Positions 8,723 to 19,037 of a stretch of DNA of 64,000 nucleotides are shown here, piece after piece. The notes below the pieces were generated by a model. It was not told where the DNA came from. It saw only the letters and a list, made by a program, of their open reading frames with translations, and searched no databases. Origin of the DNA: Halobacterium noricense. GTDB taxonomy: Archaea; Halobacteriota; Halobacteria; Halobacteriales; Halobacteriaceae. Where the stretch lies: assembly GCF_021233435.1 (NCBI RefSeq), contig NZ_CP089468.1, forward strand, positions 806,001 through 870,000. Direction: 5' to 3'. The position numbers and the translations under genes are program-made. How positions within the stretch are numbered: position 1 is the stretch's first letter; each line of letters begins with the position of its first letter.

Positions 8723-9829
8723 ATGTCAGCGTTCCAAACGCGCACCCGAGAGTGCCAGCAGCGACTCCGGGAGCGCGGTGCCAGCGGCGTCGTCCTGTTC
8801 CCGAGCCCGAACCTCTCCTATCTCGGCGGCTTCCGCGAGGAGCCCGGCGAGCGCCACCTCTTCCTGTTCGTGCCCGCGGCGGGCGACCCGGCGTTCGTCG
8901 CACCCGAACTGTACGGCGAACAGCTCCGCGAGGCCACGTGGGTCGAGGACGTCCGGCTGTGGGCCGACGTCGAAGACCCGACTGAGTTGGTCGCCGAGAC
9001 GGCCAGCGACCTCGGGATGGCCGACGGCGAACTGTTCGTGGACTCGACGATGTGGGCGCGGTTCACGCAGGACCTCCGCGCGACGCTCCCGGACGCGACG
9101 TGGGGGCTCGCGGACGAAGTGCTCGGCCCGCTGCGCGTGCAGAAGGACGACGCCGAGTTGGACGCGCTCCGGCGCGCCGCGGACGCCGCCGACGCCGCGA
9201 TGGAGGACGTCCACGACCTCGGCGCGGACGCGATTGGGATGACGGAGCGGGAACTCGCGACGTTCGTCGAGGACCGCCTCGTCGCGCACGGCGGCGACGG
9301 CACGTCCTTCCAGACCATCGTCGGGAGCGGGCCGAACGGCGCGAAACCACACCACCACCGCTCCGAGCGCGAAGTCGAACGAGGCGACCCCGTGGTGTTG
9401 GACTTCGGAACGCGCGTCGACGGCTACCCCAGCGACCAGACGCGCACGGTCGTGTTCGCGGGCGACCCACCGGCCGAGTTCGAGCGCGTCCACGACGTCG
9501 TTCGAGAAGCCCAGCAGGCCGCGGTCGAAGCGGTCGAACCGGGCGTGCCTGCGGAGGACGTGGACGCCGCCGCGCGCGAGGTCATCGCGGACGCCGGCTA
9601 CGGCGAGGCGTTCGTCCACCGCACGGGGCACGGCGTCGGCCTCGACGTCCACGAGGAGCCGTACATCGTCGGCGGCAACGAGCGGCCACTGGCGGAGGGC
9701 ATGGTGTTCTCGATTGAGCCCGGCGTCTACCTCGACGGCGAGTTCGGCGTGCGCATCGAGGACCTCGTGGTCGTCACCGAAGACGGCTGCGAGCGCCTCA
9801 ACGACACGCCGCGCGGCTGGCGAGCGTAG
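8723..9829 (+). CDS. pepQ: Xaa-Pro dipeptidase / M24 aminopeptidase P-like peptidase
   Basis: A 368-residue cytoplasmic metallopeptidase that cleaves X-Pro dipeptides or N-terminal X-Pro bonds. The N-terminal creatinase-like domain spans about 1-135 and the M24 pita-bread domain the rest. Metal ligands are visible as DFGTRVDGYPSDQTRTV (two Asp), HRTGHGVGLDVHE (His), SIEPGVY (Glu) and VRIEDL (Glu). The ATG giving MSAFQTRTRE is about 28 bases after a TATA-like CTGTTAAGGG, so the transcript may be nearly leaderless. The frame is open further upstream, but that part overlaps the divergent cold-shock promoter. Confidence 0.92.
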   Translation: MSAFQTRTRECQQRLRERGASGVVLFPSPNLSYLGGFREEPGERHLFLFVPAAGDPAFVAPELYGEQLREATWVEDVRLWADVEDPTELVAETASDLGMADGELFVDSTMWARFTQDLRATLPDATWGLADEVLGPLRVQKDDAELDALRRAADAADAAMEDVHDLGADAIGMTERELATFVEDRLVAHGGDGTSFQTIVGSGPNGAKPHHHRSEREVERGDPVVLDFGTRVDGYPSDQTRTVVFAGDPPAEFERVHDVVREAQQAAVEAVEPGVPAEDVDAAAREVIADAGYGEAFVHRTGHGVGLDVHEEPYIVGGNERPLAEGMVFSIEPGVYLDGEFGVRIEDLVVVTEDGCERLNDTPRGWRA

Positions 9830-9924
9830 CGCGGCGAGCGACCCACGACTGTCCGGCCCGCGGTCTATATTTCGTTCCGAAATAGTTGCGTTTTTATCCG
9901 GGCCACGCCGAGCACGAAGTAGTC

Positions 9925-11361
9925 GTGGTCCCGAACCCGTTCAGTCGGCTCCTCCGCGAAATCGGGCTGGCGCTGGCGCGCCTCGGGCTCATCTCCGAGG
10001 AACGCGCCCGCCGGACCTCGGACCTCGCGTGGCCGCGCATCGTCACCGGCGTCGCGCGCATGTCCAAGAGCGCCGCGGACGTCGCGATGGTGGGCGTCGT
10101 CCTCGGGAGCTCCGCCATCGCCGGCGTCGGGTTCGCCGGCCCGTTCTGGGGCGCGGCGTTCAGTCTCGGCGGCGGGCTCGCGGCGGGGACCATCGCGCTC
10201 GTCTCCCAGCGCTTCAGCGCCGAAGCCTACGACGAACTCGGGCAGGCCATCCGGTCGAGCACGCTGCTCGTGTTCGCGACGACGCTCCCGGTCGCCGCGC
10301 TGTTCTACCTCTTCCCCGTCGAACTCATCGAACTGCTGACCGACGACCCCGCGGCCGTCACGTACGGGGCCGACTACCTCCGCGTGCTCGCGTTCGGCGT
10401 CCCGTTCGCCGGCCTCAACCTCGTCGGGAGCCGCTCGCTCATCGGGGCCGACGACGCGTGGACCGCGATGGTGTTGCGCGCGGGCGGGGCCGTCGTCAAC
10501 ATCGGCTTGAACGCCGTGTTCATCTTCGCACTCGGGTGGGGCGTCGAGGGCGCGGCGCTCGGCACCGTCGTCAGCAACGTCGTCATCGTGGCGGCGTTCG
10601 TCGTCGGTATCACGCGCGGCCGCCTCCCGCTCGTCGGCGCGTTCCCCGTCACCGTCTCCCCGTTCGGCGGCTACTGGGACCGCGAGACGTGCCGCGACGT
10701 CGTCAGCATCGGCCTGCCGGTCGTCGGTCGGAACTCCGTCTGGACGGGCGCGCGCTTCCCCCTCCTGGCGTTCGTCGGCCTGCTCGGCTCCGAGGTCGTC
10801 GCCGCGTACGTCGTTACGCGGCGCATCTGGGGCATCATGAACGCGCCCGGCTGGGGGTTCGGGCTCGCCGCGTCCAGCCTCGTCGGCCAGGAACTCGGCC
10901 GCGGCGACGAGTCCACCGCGGAAGCCTACGGCCGCGAAATCGTCGTGTTCTCTGTCGCCACATACGCACTGTTCGCCGCGCTCGTCGCCATCTTCGCCCG
11001 GGACATCGTCGTGCTGTTCGTCGAAGACCCGACGTCCGCGAGCGTCCCCATCGCGGTCGGGATGGTGTACGCGGCCGCGCTCGCCATCGTCCCGCAGGGC
11101 GTCACCAGCGCCGTCGCGGGCGCGCTCGACGCCACCGGCGACACCCGCTGGCCGTTCTACAGCCGCGTCTTCGGCATGTTCGGGCTCGCCATCCCGCTGG
11201 TCTACCTCGGCGCGACGACCTCGCTGGGGATTCTCGGCATCTACCTCGCGTTCTTCGCGGAGACGGTCGCGCCCGCCGTCATCAACTACTACCGCTTCGC
11301 CACCGGGAAGTGGAAGGCCATCAGCCGCGGCTATCGGCCGGAAGCCGCGACCGACGACTGA
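9925..11361 (+). CDS. MATE-family multidrug/metabolite efflux protein
   Basis: A 478-residue membrane protein with about twelve hydrophobic segments in two halves, typical of Na+- or H+-coupled MATE exporters (DinF/NorM type). Early conserved residues lie in the segment ADVAMVGVVLGSSAIAGVGF, and LVSQRFSA follows the third helix. A GTG start giving MVPNPFSRLLREIG is chosen because a T-rich TATA-like stretch (GTTTTTATCC) lies about 34 bases upstream; a TTG 39 bases further upstream is open but falls inside that promoter. The gene ends seven bases before the tRNA on the other strand. Confidence 0.9.
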   Translation: MVPNPFSRLLREIGLALARLGLISEERARRTSDLAWPRIVTGVARMSKSAADVAMVGVVLGSSAIAGVGFAGPFWGAAFSLGGGLAAGTIALVSQRFSAEAYDELGQAIRSSTLLVFATTLPVAALFYLFPVELIELLTDDPAAVTYGADYLRVLAFGVPFAGLNLVGSRSLIGADDAWTAMVLRAGGAVVNIGLNAVFIFALGWGVEGAALGTVVSNVVIVAAFVVGITRGRLPLVGAFPVTVSPFGGYWDRETCRDVVSIGLPVVGRNSVWTGARFPLLAFVGLLGSEVVAAYVVTRRIWGIMNAPGWGFGLAASSLVGQELGRGDESTAEAYGREIVVFSVATYALFAALVAIFARDIVVLFVEDPTSASVPIAVGMVYAAALAIVPQGVTSAVAGALDATGDTRWPFYSRVFGMFGLAIPLVYLGATTSLGILGIYLAFFAETVAPAVINYYRFATGKWKAISRGYRPEAATDD

Positions 11362-11367
11362 GAAGGA

Positions 11368-11440
11368 AGCCGTGGGGGGGAGTTGAACCCCCGACCGGTC
11401 GATTACAAATCGACTGCTCTGGCCACTGAGCTACCACGGC
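11368..11440 (-). tRNA. tRNA-Thr (anticodon TGT)
   Basis: A 73-nt cloverleaf reads on the minus strand. The acceptor stem GCCGTGG pairs with CCACGGC, the D arm is GCTC/GAGC, the anticodon stem GTCGA/TCGAC encloses loop TTTGTAA (anticodon TGT), and the T arm GGGGG/CCCCC encloses TTCAACT. The discriminator base is U, as expected for haloarchaeal tRNA-Thr. CCA is not encoded. No intron is visible. Confidence 0.96.
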
Positions 11441-11605
11441 GCGCGTCGCCACGTCAACGTACAGCCAACGAGGAAATAACCCCTTTGATACCCGCCGGGT
11501 TCGCCGCCCGACTCCGGGACGGGCCACACGTGGCCTCCCGTGGCCGGCGACGAGCTTTTTGTGTGTGCCGAGCGAGCAGTCGATAATGCACTGGAGTGGT
11601 CGCGC

Positions 11606-12064
11606 GTGAGTCTGTCCGTGTCCAGCCCCGCGTTCGCCGACGGCGACCGGATTCCCGAGCAGTACGGCCACGACGCCGCGAACGTCAACCCCCCGCTGTC
11701 GATTTCGGGGGTGCCCGACGACGCGGTGTCGCTGGCGCTCGTCGTGGACGACCCGGACGCCCGGAAGCCCGCCGGAAAAATCTGGGACCACTGGACGGTG
11801 TGGAACGTCCCGCCGAGCGTCGAGGAGATCCCCGAGAACTGGGACGCGAGCGCCGACGGCGCGACTGAGGGGACGAACGACTTCGACGAGCGCGGGTACG
11901 GCGGGCCGGCGCCGCCGGACCGCGAACACACGTACCAGTTCAAACTGTACGCGCTCGACACCGAACTCGACCTGCCCGAGTCGGCGGGCCGGGAGGCGGT
12001 CGAAGCCGCAGTCGAGGGCCAGGTCCTCGACGACGCGCTCCTCGAAGGGACGTACGCGCCCTGA
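11606..12064 (+). CDS. YbhB/YbcL family Raf-kinase-inhibitor-like protein (PEBP fold)
   Basis: A 152-residue soluble protein of the phosphatidylethanolamine-binding-protein fold. It carries the family core LALVVDDPDA, then DHWTVWNVP, and the C-terminal HTYQFKLYALD block typical of YbhB/YbcL. The bacterial and archaeal members have no firmly known function. A GTG start giving MSLSVSSPAFADGDRIP is chosen because it matches the family N-terminus; a GTG further upstream would add an atypical 22-residue extension. The ATG 20 bases upstream is out of frame. Confidence 0.9.
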   Translation: MSLSVSSPAFADGDRIPEQYGHDAANVNPPLSISGVPDDAVSLALVVDDPDARKPAGKIWDHWTVWNVPPSVEEIPENWDASADGATEGTNDFDERGYGGPAPPDREHTYQFKLYALDTELDLPESAGREAVEAAVEGQVLDDALLEGTYAP

Positions 12065-12119
12065 CGCGCGAGCGCCCGCGAAGAGTACGGCATTTACGCC
12101 AGCACTCCCTTCTCCGGGT

Positions 12120-12791
12120 ATGGTCGCGCCGCTCGCCGTCGACATCGACGGGACGCTGAGTCGCCCGGACCGGTCCATCGACAGTCGCGTGCTGGACGTG
12201 CTCCGGGAGTGGGAGGCACCGGTCGTGATTGCGACCGGGAAGGCGCTGCCGTACCCGGTCGCGCTCTGCCAGTTCGTCGGCGTCGCCGAGCGCGTCATCG
12301 CGGAGAACGGCGGCGTCGCGTACGTGAACGACGAACTGTTCTACTTCGGCGACAGGGACGCCGCCGCGGACGTCCACGAGGCGTTCGCGGACGCGGGCTT
12401 CGACCTCGGTTGGGGAGAGTCGGACCTCGTGAACCGCTGGCGGGAGACCGAACTCGCGGTGAACCGCGAGCGTCCGCTGGACGTGCTGACGGACCTCGCG
12501 GACGAGTACGGTCTGAGCGTCGTGGATACAGGGTTCGCGTACCACGTGAAGGCCACCGAGCCGAGCAAGGGCGCGGCGCTGGAGGTCGTCGCCACGGAAC
12601 TCGGCTACGAGCCCGCGGACTTCGCCGCTGTCGGGGACTCCGCGAACGACGTGGAGCTGTTCGAGGCAGCCGGCGAGTCGTACGCCGTGGCGAACGCCGA
12701 CGACGCCGCGCGCGACGCCGCAGAGGTCGTGCTCGACGAGTCGTACGCCGACGGCTTCCTCGCGGCGACGCGGCGCATCCGTGCCGAGTAG
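12120..12791 (+). CDS. pgp: Phosphoglycolate phosphatase, archaeal HAD type
   Basis: A 223-residue HAD-superfamily hydrolase of the archaeal TA0175-like phosphoglycolate phosphatase group, which removes 2-phosphoglycolate. Motif I is AVDIDGTL (nucleophile and acid/base Asp at about 8 and 10), motif III is the Lys in TEPSKGAAL, and motif IV is AVGDSANDVELF. The central part holds a type-C2 cap. A TATA-like region precedes the ATG closely, and the PfkB-family gene follows after 40 bases on the same strand, so cotranscription is likely. Related Cof-type sugar phosphatases cannot be fully excluded. Confidence 0.88.
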   Translation: MVAPLAVDIDGTLSRPDRSIDSRVLDVLREWEAPVVIATGKALPYPVALCQFVGVAERVIAENGGVAYVNDELFYFGDRDAAADVHEAFADAGFDLGWGESDLVNRWRETELAVNRERPLDVLTDLADEYGLSVVDTGFAYHVKATEPSKGAALEVVATELGYEPADFAAVGDSANDVELFEAAGESYAVANADDAARDAAEVVLDESYADGFLAATRRIRAE

Positions 12792-12831
12792 CGACTCGGG
12801 GAATTTAGTGGCGTCGCGCGAACCACGAGGT

Positions 12832-13854
12832 ATGGACTTGGCCGCGCGGCTCGCGGACGCTCCCTCCCCGACGATGACGATGCTGCCGGACGGGAGCGTC
12901 GACCGCCGGTTCGGCGTGCTCGACCGCGGGCACGCCCCCGAGAGCCGCAGCGTGTTCGTCGAGCAGTTGTCGGGCGGGCAGCGCTCGTTCGTCACCGAGC
13001 ACCGCGGCGTCGAACCCGGCGGGCAGGCGGTGAACGCGGCGATACAGGGCCGCGAACTGGGCGCGGACGTCGAACTGTACGGCCACCTCGACCACGAGGT
13101 GTTCGGCGTGCTCGACGCGGACGGTCACTCGATGGGCGCGCCCGCGTCCGTGAACGTCTACGAGTTCGAGGACTCCGCTTTGATGCTGACCACGGAGTCG
13201 ACGGACATCCGGACCTGGACGTACGACGACCTCGTCGCCGCGGGCGGCGACGAAGCGCTGGACGCGGACGCAGTCGTCTGGACGAACTGGTCGTCGCTGG
13301 CGAACTCAACGGATGCGCTCCACCGCGCGGCCGACCGCCCCGGCGAGGGCGGCGTGCTCGTGCTCGACCCGGGCGGCGTCGCGGTGCGGACGCCCGCCGA
13401 GCGCGCGGGCTTCGTGGACGCGCTGGGCGCGCTCGCGGACCGCTACGACGTAATCGTCAGCGCGAACGACGAGGAACTCGGGTCGCTGGCGTCGGCGGTC
13501 GGCGTCGAAGGTAGCGTCGTCGAGGAAATCCGTCGGCTCCGCGAGCGCGCGGGCATTACCGCGGTCGTGATGCACGGCGAGCAGCGCGCGGTCGCCGCCA
13601 CGTGCGGGGAGGTCGTCGCCGTGCCGAACTTCGAGACGGCGGACGTCTCCCGGTTCACGGGCGGCGGCGACCGTTTCTCGGCTGCGCTCGGGTTCGCGAG
13701 GGCCTGCGGGTGGGCGTGGGAGCCGTCGCTGTGGCTCGCGAACGCGTGTGCGTCGTACTACGTCGGCACGGGGTTGACAGGCGACCGCGCCGCCATCGCG
13801 GAGTACGTGAGCGAGGCGGCGGTGCTCGCTGGGGACGGGAGCCACAACGATTAA
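12832..13854 (+). CDS. PfkB-family carbohydrate/nucleoside kinase
   Basis: A 340-residue ribokinase-fold kinase. The N-terminal signature is PGGQAVNAA and the C-terminal signature is FTGGGDRFSAALGF, where the Asp after GGG is the expected catalytic base; the more usual anion hole reads GAGD, so one residue differs. The region VIVSANDEEL marks the conserved Asn/Glu before the active site. Substrate (sugar, nucleoside or phosphosugar) cannot be assigned. The ATG giving MDLAARLADAPSPTMTM lies 40 bases behind the phosphoglycolate phosphatase gene, and the next gene follows after 26 bases. Confidence 0.85.
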   Translation: MDLAARLADAPSPTMTMLPDGSVDRRFGVLDRGHAPESRSVFVEQLSGGQRSFVTEHRGVEPGGQAVNAAIQGRELGADVELYGHLDHEVFGVLDADGHSMGAPASVNVYEFEDSALMLTTESTDIRTWTYDDLVAAGGDEALDADAVVWTNWSSLANSTDALHRAADRPGEGGVLVLDPGGVAVRTPAERAGFVDALGALADRYDVIVSANDEELGSLASAVGVEGSVVEEIRRLRERAGITAVVMHGEQRAVAATCGEVVAVPNFETADVSRFTGGGDRFSAALGFARACGWAWEPSLWLANACASYYVGTGLTGDRAAIAEYVSEAAVLAGDGSHND

Positions 13855-13880
13855 CCGTCAACCTTTCGATAGAATTACTG

Positions 13881-14381
13881 ATGAGCGGCGACGCAGGGCG
13901 CTCCGCTAGCGCCCCGGACACCGGCGAGGCCCGTGAGGGCGCGACGCTCGTTCTCGGCGAAACCAGTCACGACGACGCCTGCCGTCGGCTCGCCAACGAG
14001 AGCGCCAACTACGCGCACCGCGTCCGTGCGACTACCGACGCGGAGTCGGGGACGTGCTGCGCGAGCGCGGATGACCTGTACGACACCGGCGTCTACGAGG
14101 ACCTCGCGCTCGCGGAGGCCGGCATCGTCGTCTCGGACACGATTGCGAACCTCGACGGCGGCGTCACCGAGCCGAACCCCCTCGTCGTCTGCGTGGACGG
14201 GCTGCCGCGGCCGACCGACGAGACCGGCCGCCAGCAGCTCGTCCAGTTCCTCCACGCCGTCACGCACCGCGTCGGCACCGCGAACGGTCGCTGTCACGCC
14301 CACCTCGCCGTCGACGCCGACGACGACCTCGCCGAGGTCGTCGAACCGCTGTTCGAGACGGTCGTCGACGCCAGTCCCTAG
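13881..14381 (+). CDS. Degenerate RecA/KaiC-like protein (haloarchaeal DUF7504-like)
   Basis: A 166-residue acidic protein. The segment GATLVLGETSHDDACRRLA sits where a KaiC/RAD55-type protein would have its Walker A loop, but the Gly-Lys is missing. LVVCVDGLPRP resembles a Walker B strand. I therefore read it as a non-ATP-binding relative of the KaiC-like ATPase found further on in this window; the DUF7504 name is recalled and unchecked. Such proteins are frequent in haloarchaea and of unknown role, with signalling suggested. It converges tail to tail with thiC, with no gap between the stop codons. Confidence 0.6.
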   Translation: MSGDAGRSASAPDTGEAREGATLVLGETSHDDACRRLANESANYAHRVRATTDAESGTCCASADDLYDTGVYEDLALAEAGIVVSDTIANLDGGVTEPNPLVVCVDGLPRPTDETGRQQLVQFLHAVTHRVGTANGRCHAHLAVDADDDLAEVVEPLFETVVDASP

Positions 14382-15857
<1,476 letters not shown>

Positions 15858-15909
15858 GTGGTGGTGGCCGCGGCTCAGAGTAGGCAAACGTCGGGAGAAG
15901 CGTGGCGGC

Positions 15910-16656
15910 TCAGGCGTGGGGCTCGAAGACGTCCTCGTGGAGTCGGCCGGCGACCGTGTCCAGCAGCGTCTGGAGATTCTGGGTGTCGTAGCGGTTGTAC
16001 TCCACGAGTTTGTCGAGGGCGGCCTCGTCGCCGTCCTCGTAGCGGTGCCAGAGCCGGACGGCCTCGCGGCCGTCGACGTCCATCCCGCCGCGGTCGATGC
16101 CGAGGTCCTGCTCGACCTGCTTGAGCCCGCCGGTCAAATCGAGGCGCCGGCAGAGGTACATCAAGTCGAGGTGCGGCGCGTCCACGCTGACGTCGTAGTT
16201 GTGCTCGACGAACGGCTGGTCGAAGCGCTTCCCGTTGAACGACACCACGAGCGAGGCGTCCAGCAGCTCCGCGAGGTTCTCGCTGGTGAGGTCGTCGCCG
16301 CGCACGAGCGTCTCGGTGCTCCCGCCGTGGTGGACGCTCACCGTCGTCACGTCGCTGCCGCGCTTGTCCAGGCCGGTGGTTTCGATGTCGAAGAACGCCA
16401 CGTCGTCGGCGACGTTCTCGTAGAGCCGCCAGAGGGCGTTGTTCGGGAACGCGTCGGCGAAGAACTGGGTGTCGCCCGTGTCGAGCGCCGCCCGGGCGTC
16501 GTCGATGAACGCGTGGACGTTCGCGGCGGTGGTCTCGCCGACGCCGGGCGCGCTCGCGTCGAAGTCGTCCCAGTGCGTGACGCCGTGCTGCCAGAGGCGT
16601 CGCTCGGTGGTTTCGCCGACGCCGGGTGCGGGGATGAACGAGTTCTCGACGCGCAT
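15910..16656 (-). CDS. HhH plus RNase H-like exonuclease-fold protein
   Basis: A 248-residue protein with two helix-hairpin-helix motifs at the N-terminus (PGVGETTERRL and PGVGETTAANV) followed by an RNase H/DnaQ-like fold (PF13482 type). Nuclease residues are visible: AFFDIETTGLD carries the DxE pair, VSFNGKRFDQPF the second motif, and a late YNRYDTQNL the final Asp. It probably acts on DNA or RNA in repair, but the substrate is unknown. The ATG giving MRVENSFIPAPGVGE starts directly at the first HhH. It lies upstream of thiC on the same strand, with a gap of 85 bases. Confidence 0.85.
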   Translation of the reverse strand: MRVENSFIPAPGVGETTERRLWQHGVTHWDDFDASAPGVGETTAANVHAFIDDARAALDTGDTQFFADAFPNNALWRLYENVADDVAFFDIETTGLDKRGSDVTTVSVHHGGSTETLVRGDDLTSENLAELLDASLVVSFNGKRFDQPFVEHNYDVSVDAPHLDLMYLCRRLDLTGGLKQVEQDLGIDRGGMDVDGREAVRLWHRYEDGDEAALDKLVEYNRYDTQNLQTLLDTVAGRLHEDVFEPHA

Positions 16657-16775
16657 ACTACTCGGTGGGTGCCTGCGGTACAAAGGCGTCGCGGTCCCGC
16701 GGTCGGGCGCCTCCCGTACGAACACCGAGCACGACCAGCGGAAGCCTTCAGTTCGTTCGGTCCCTACGCCTCGTC

Positions 16776-17201
16776 GTGCGTCGAACTGTGCTCGCCGTCG
16801 TCGCCGGCGCCCTCGCGCAGGCCGCGCTCCTCGCGGCCGTCTCGGGGATGCCACACCACCACCCGGGCCTCGGAACGATTGCGTTTCGCGTGCTCTCGGT
16901 CGGCGTCGTCGGCGGATTCGTCGCGGCGGCTGTCGCCGACCACGCGCCGTTCCGCGCGGGCGCTGCGTCCGGCAGCCTCGCAGGACTCGGCGTCGGCGCG
17001 GGGTTCTGGTGGCTCGTCTTCTACGGCGACGCGGTCGGCGTCTTCCACCACTTCCACTACGCGCTCGCGACGACGACCGCGCTCGTCGACCTCCTCACGG
17101 CGACGCCGCGCCTCGTCGTCGCGGGCGGGGCGCTCGTCGTCGCCGTCGCGTTCGCCGCTGGCGGGCTCGTGGGCGGGTACGCCGCGAACCGCCAGCCCTG
17201 A
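16776..17201 (+). CDS. Four-helix membrane protein, unknown
   Basis: A 141-residue hydrophobic protein with four likely transmembrane helices, starting MRRTVLAVVAGALAQ from a GTG. The loop MPHHHPGLG after helix 1 contains three consecutive His and a later loop reads FHHFHYA, so metal or haem contact is conceivable but unproven. No family is recognised. The upstream frame is open but charged and unlike a membrane protein, which supports the GTG start. It converges with another small membrane protein gene, with 10 bases between stop codons. Confidence 0.6.
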   Translation: MRRTVLAVVAGALAQAALLAAVSGMPHHHPGLGTIAFRVLSVGVVGGFVAAAVADHAPFRAGAASGSLAGLGVGAGFWWLVFYGDAVGVFHHFHYALATTTALVDLLTATPRLVVAGGALVVAVAFAAGGLVGGYAANRQP

Positions 17202-17211
17202 AGGCCCTGAA

Positions 17212-17583
17212 CTACGTCGCGGCGCGCGACGCCACCAACCCGAGCAGCCACGTGACCACGAACCCCGTGACGGTCGCGGCCGTCTCGCCGGCGACCGCGC
17301 GCACGCCGGTCGACACGAGCAGGTAGCACACGACGACCACGCCACAGGCGAGTAGCGCCCACGCGACGCCCGCGAGCCGGCTGTCGAGGCGCTCAGTCCA
17401 CGAGTCCGCGTAGATGTTCGGGACCGCGACGCCCGCGAGAATCACGAGGGCAAACGCGTCCCGTTCGCCCGGCACGTGCGAGAAGACCAGCGAGACGGCG
17501 GCGAGCGCGACGACGACGGACGTGGCTGTCACGGCGAACTCGACGCTGCCGAGCCACGACCGGAATCGAGAGAGCGCGCTCAT
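17212..17583 (-). CDS. Small integral membrane protein, unknown
   Basis: A 123-residue protein starting MSALSRFRSWLGSVEFAVTA with four hydrophobic segments (about 16-36, 44-59, 69-89 and 98-118). A conserved-looking loop reads VPNIYADSWTERLDSRL. No functional motif is recognised. A longer reading of the frame (start 69 bases upstream) adds a basic, non-hydrophobic stretch and is less likely. It is divergent from the amidohydrolase gene, with 105 bases between starts. Confidence 0.6.
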   Translation of the reverse strand: MSALSRFRSWLGSVEFAVTATSVVVALAAVSLVFSHVPGERDAFALVILAGVAVPNIYADSWTERLDSRLAGVAWALLACGVVVVCYLLVSTGVRAVAGETAATVTGFVVTWLLGLVASRAAT

Positions 17584-17688
17584 ACTGGCTGGTTTCGCGC
17601 CGGCGGCTTCAACGTAGCGACGAGTCGCGCGCAGTGAGGCACGAGACCGCAACGCGTTAGGGGCGGAGGCGGCGTACGTGGTGACGGT

Positions 17689-18984
17689 ATGACGCTACTG
17701 TGCGCCGACACTGTCGTCTGTGACGCCGACCGGACCATCGACGACGGCGCGGTCGTCGTCGCCGGCGACCGCATCGAGGCGGTCGGCGACCGCGGGGACC
17801 TCGCGGACGCGTACCCGGACCACGAGCGCGTCGACTGCGACGTGCTCGTCCCCGGGCTCGTCGGCGCGCACATCCACTCCGTACAGAGCCTCGGCCGCGG
17901 CATCGCCGACGACGAGGAGCTGCTGGACTGGCTGTTCGACCACGTGCTCCCGATGGAGGCGTCGATGGGGCCAGACGAGATGCGCGCGGCCGCGGACCTC
18001 GGCTACCTCGAACTAATCGAGTCGGGGACGACCACGGCCATCGACCACCTCTCGGTCGCGCACGCCGACGAAGCGTTCGACGCCGCCGCCGACGGCGGCG
18101 TCCGCGCGCTCATGGGGAAGGTCCTGATGGACAAGGACTCCCCGGACGGCCTGATGGAGGATACCGACGCCGCGCTCGCCGAGACCGAGGACCTCATCCA
18201 GCAGTACGACGGCATCCGGAACGACCGCATCCGGTACGCCATCACGCCCAGGTTCGCCGTCTCCTGCACCGAGGCGTGCTTGCGGGGCTGCCGCAGTCTC
18301 GCCGACGAGTACGGCGTGCGAATTCACACGCACGCCAGCGAGAACCGCGGCGAAATCGAGACCGTCGAGGACGAGACGGGGATGCGCAACGTCCACTGGC
18401 TGGACGAAGTCGGGTTGACGGGCGAGGACGTGGTGCTGGCGCACTGCGTGTGGACCGACGAGACCGAGCGCGAGGTGCTCGCCGAGACGGGCACGCACGT
18501 CACGCACTGCCCGTCCTCGAACATGAAACTCGCCTCCGGCGTCGCGCCGATTCGGGACTACCTCGACCGCGGCATCAACGTCGCGCTCGGCAACGACGGC
18601 CCGCCCTGCAACAACACGCTGGACGCGTTCACGGAGATGCGCCAGGCCAGCCTCCTCGGGAAAGTCGAGGAACTGGACCCGACCGCGATTCCCGCGCGCA
18701 CCGTCTTCGAGATGGCGACCCGCAACGGCGCGAAGGCCGCGGGCTTCGAAACCGTCGGCAAACTCCGCGAAGGATGGACGGCGGACGTCGTCGGGCTCAC
18801 GACGGACAACGCGCGCTCGACGCCGATTCACGACCCCTACTCGCACCTGGCGTTTGCGGCGCACGGCGACGACGTGATGTTCACGATGGTCGACGGCGAA
18901 GTGCTCTATCGGGACGGCGAGCACGTCCGGCTGGACGACGCGGGCATCCGGGAGCGCGCCCGCGAGTTCGCCGACGCGTACTGA
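17689..18984 (+). CDS. Amidohydrolase: 5'-deoxyadenosine/MTA/SAH deaminase family
   Basis: A 431-residue metal-dependent amidohydrolase of the TrzN/ATZ-like deaminase group; in archaea and methanogens close relatives deaminate 5'-deoxyadenosine, methylthioadenosine or S-adenosylhomocysteine in nucleoside salvage. Metal ligands are visible: GAHIHS (His 61, 63), RIHTHASE, VLAHCVW and GNDGPPCNN with the catalytic Asp. The C-terminal composite beta domain reads GWTADVVGL. The exact adenosine derivative cannot be told from motifs. A TATA-like element is not obvious; the ATG follows the divergent membrane gene by 105 bases. Confidence 0.85.
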   Translation: MTLLCADTVVCDADRTIDDGAVVVAGDRIEAVGDRGDLADAYPDHERVDCDVLVPGLVGAHIHSVQSLGRGIADDEELLDWLFDHVLPMEASMGPDEMRAAADLGYLELIESGTTTAIDHLSVAHADEAFDAAADGGVRALMGKVLMDKDSPDGLMEDTDAALAETEDLIQQYDGIRNDRIRYAITPRFAVSCTEACLRGCRSLADEYGVRIHTHASENRGEIETVEDETGMRNVHWLDEVGLTGEDVVLAHCVWTDETEREVLAETGTHVTHCPSSNMKLASGVAPIRDYLDRGINVALGNDGPPCNNTLDAFTEMRQASLLGKVEELDPTAIPARTVFEMATRNGAKAAGFETVGKLREGWTADVVGLTTDNARSTPIHDPYSHLAFAAHGDDVMFTMVDGEVLYRDGEHVRLDDAGIRERAREFADAY

Positions 18985-19037
18985 CCGTTCGCCGGTTCGC
19001 CCACAGCTCTATTTGGTAGCCACTCGCACACCAGGGC

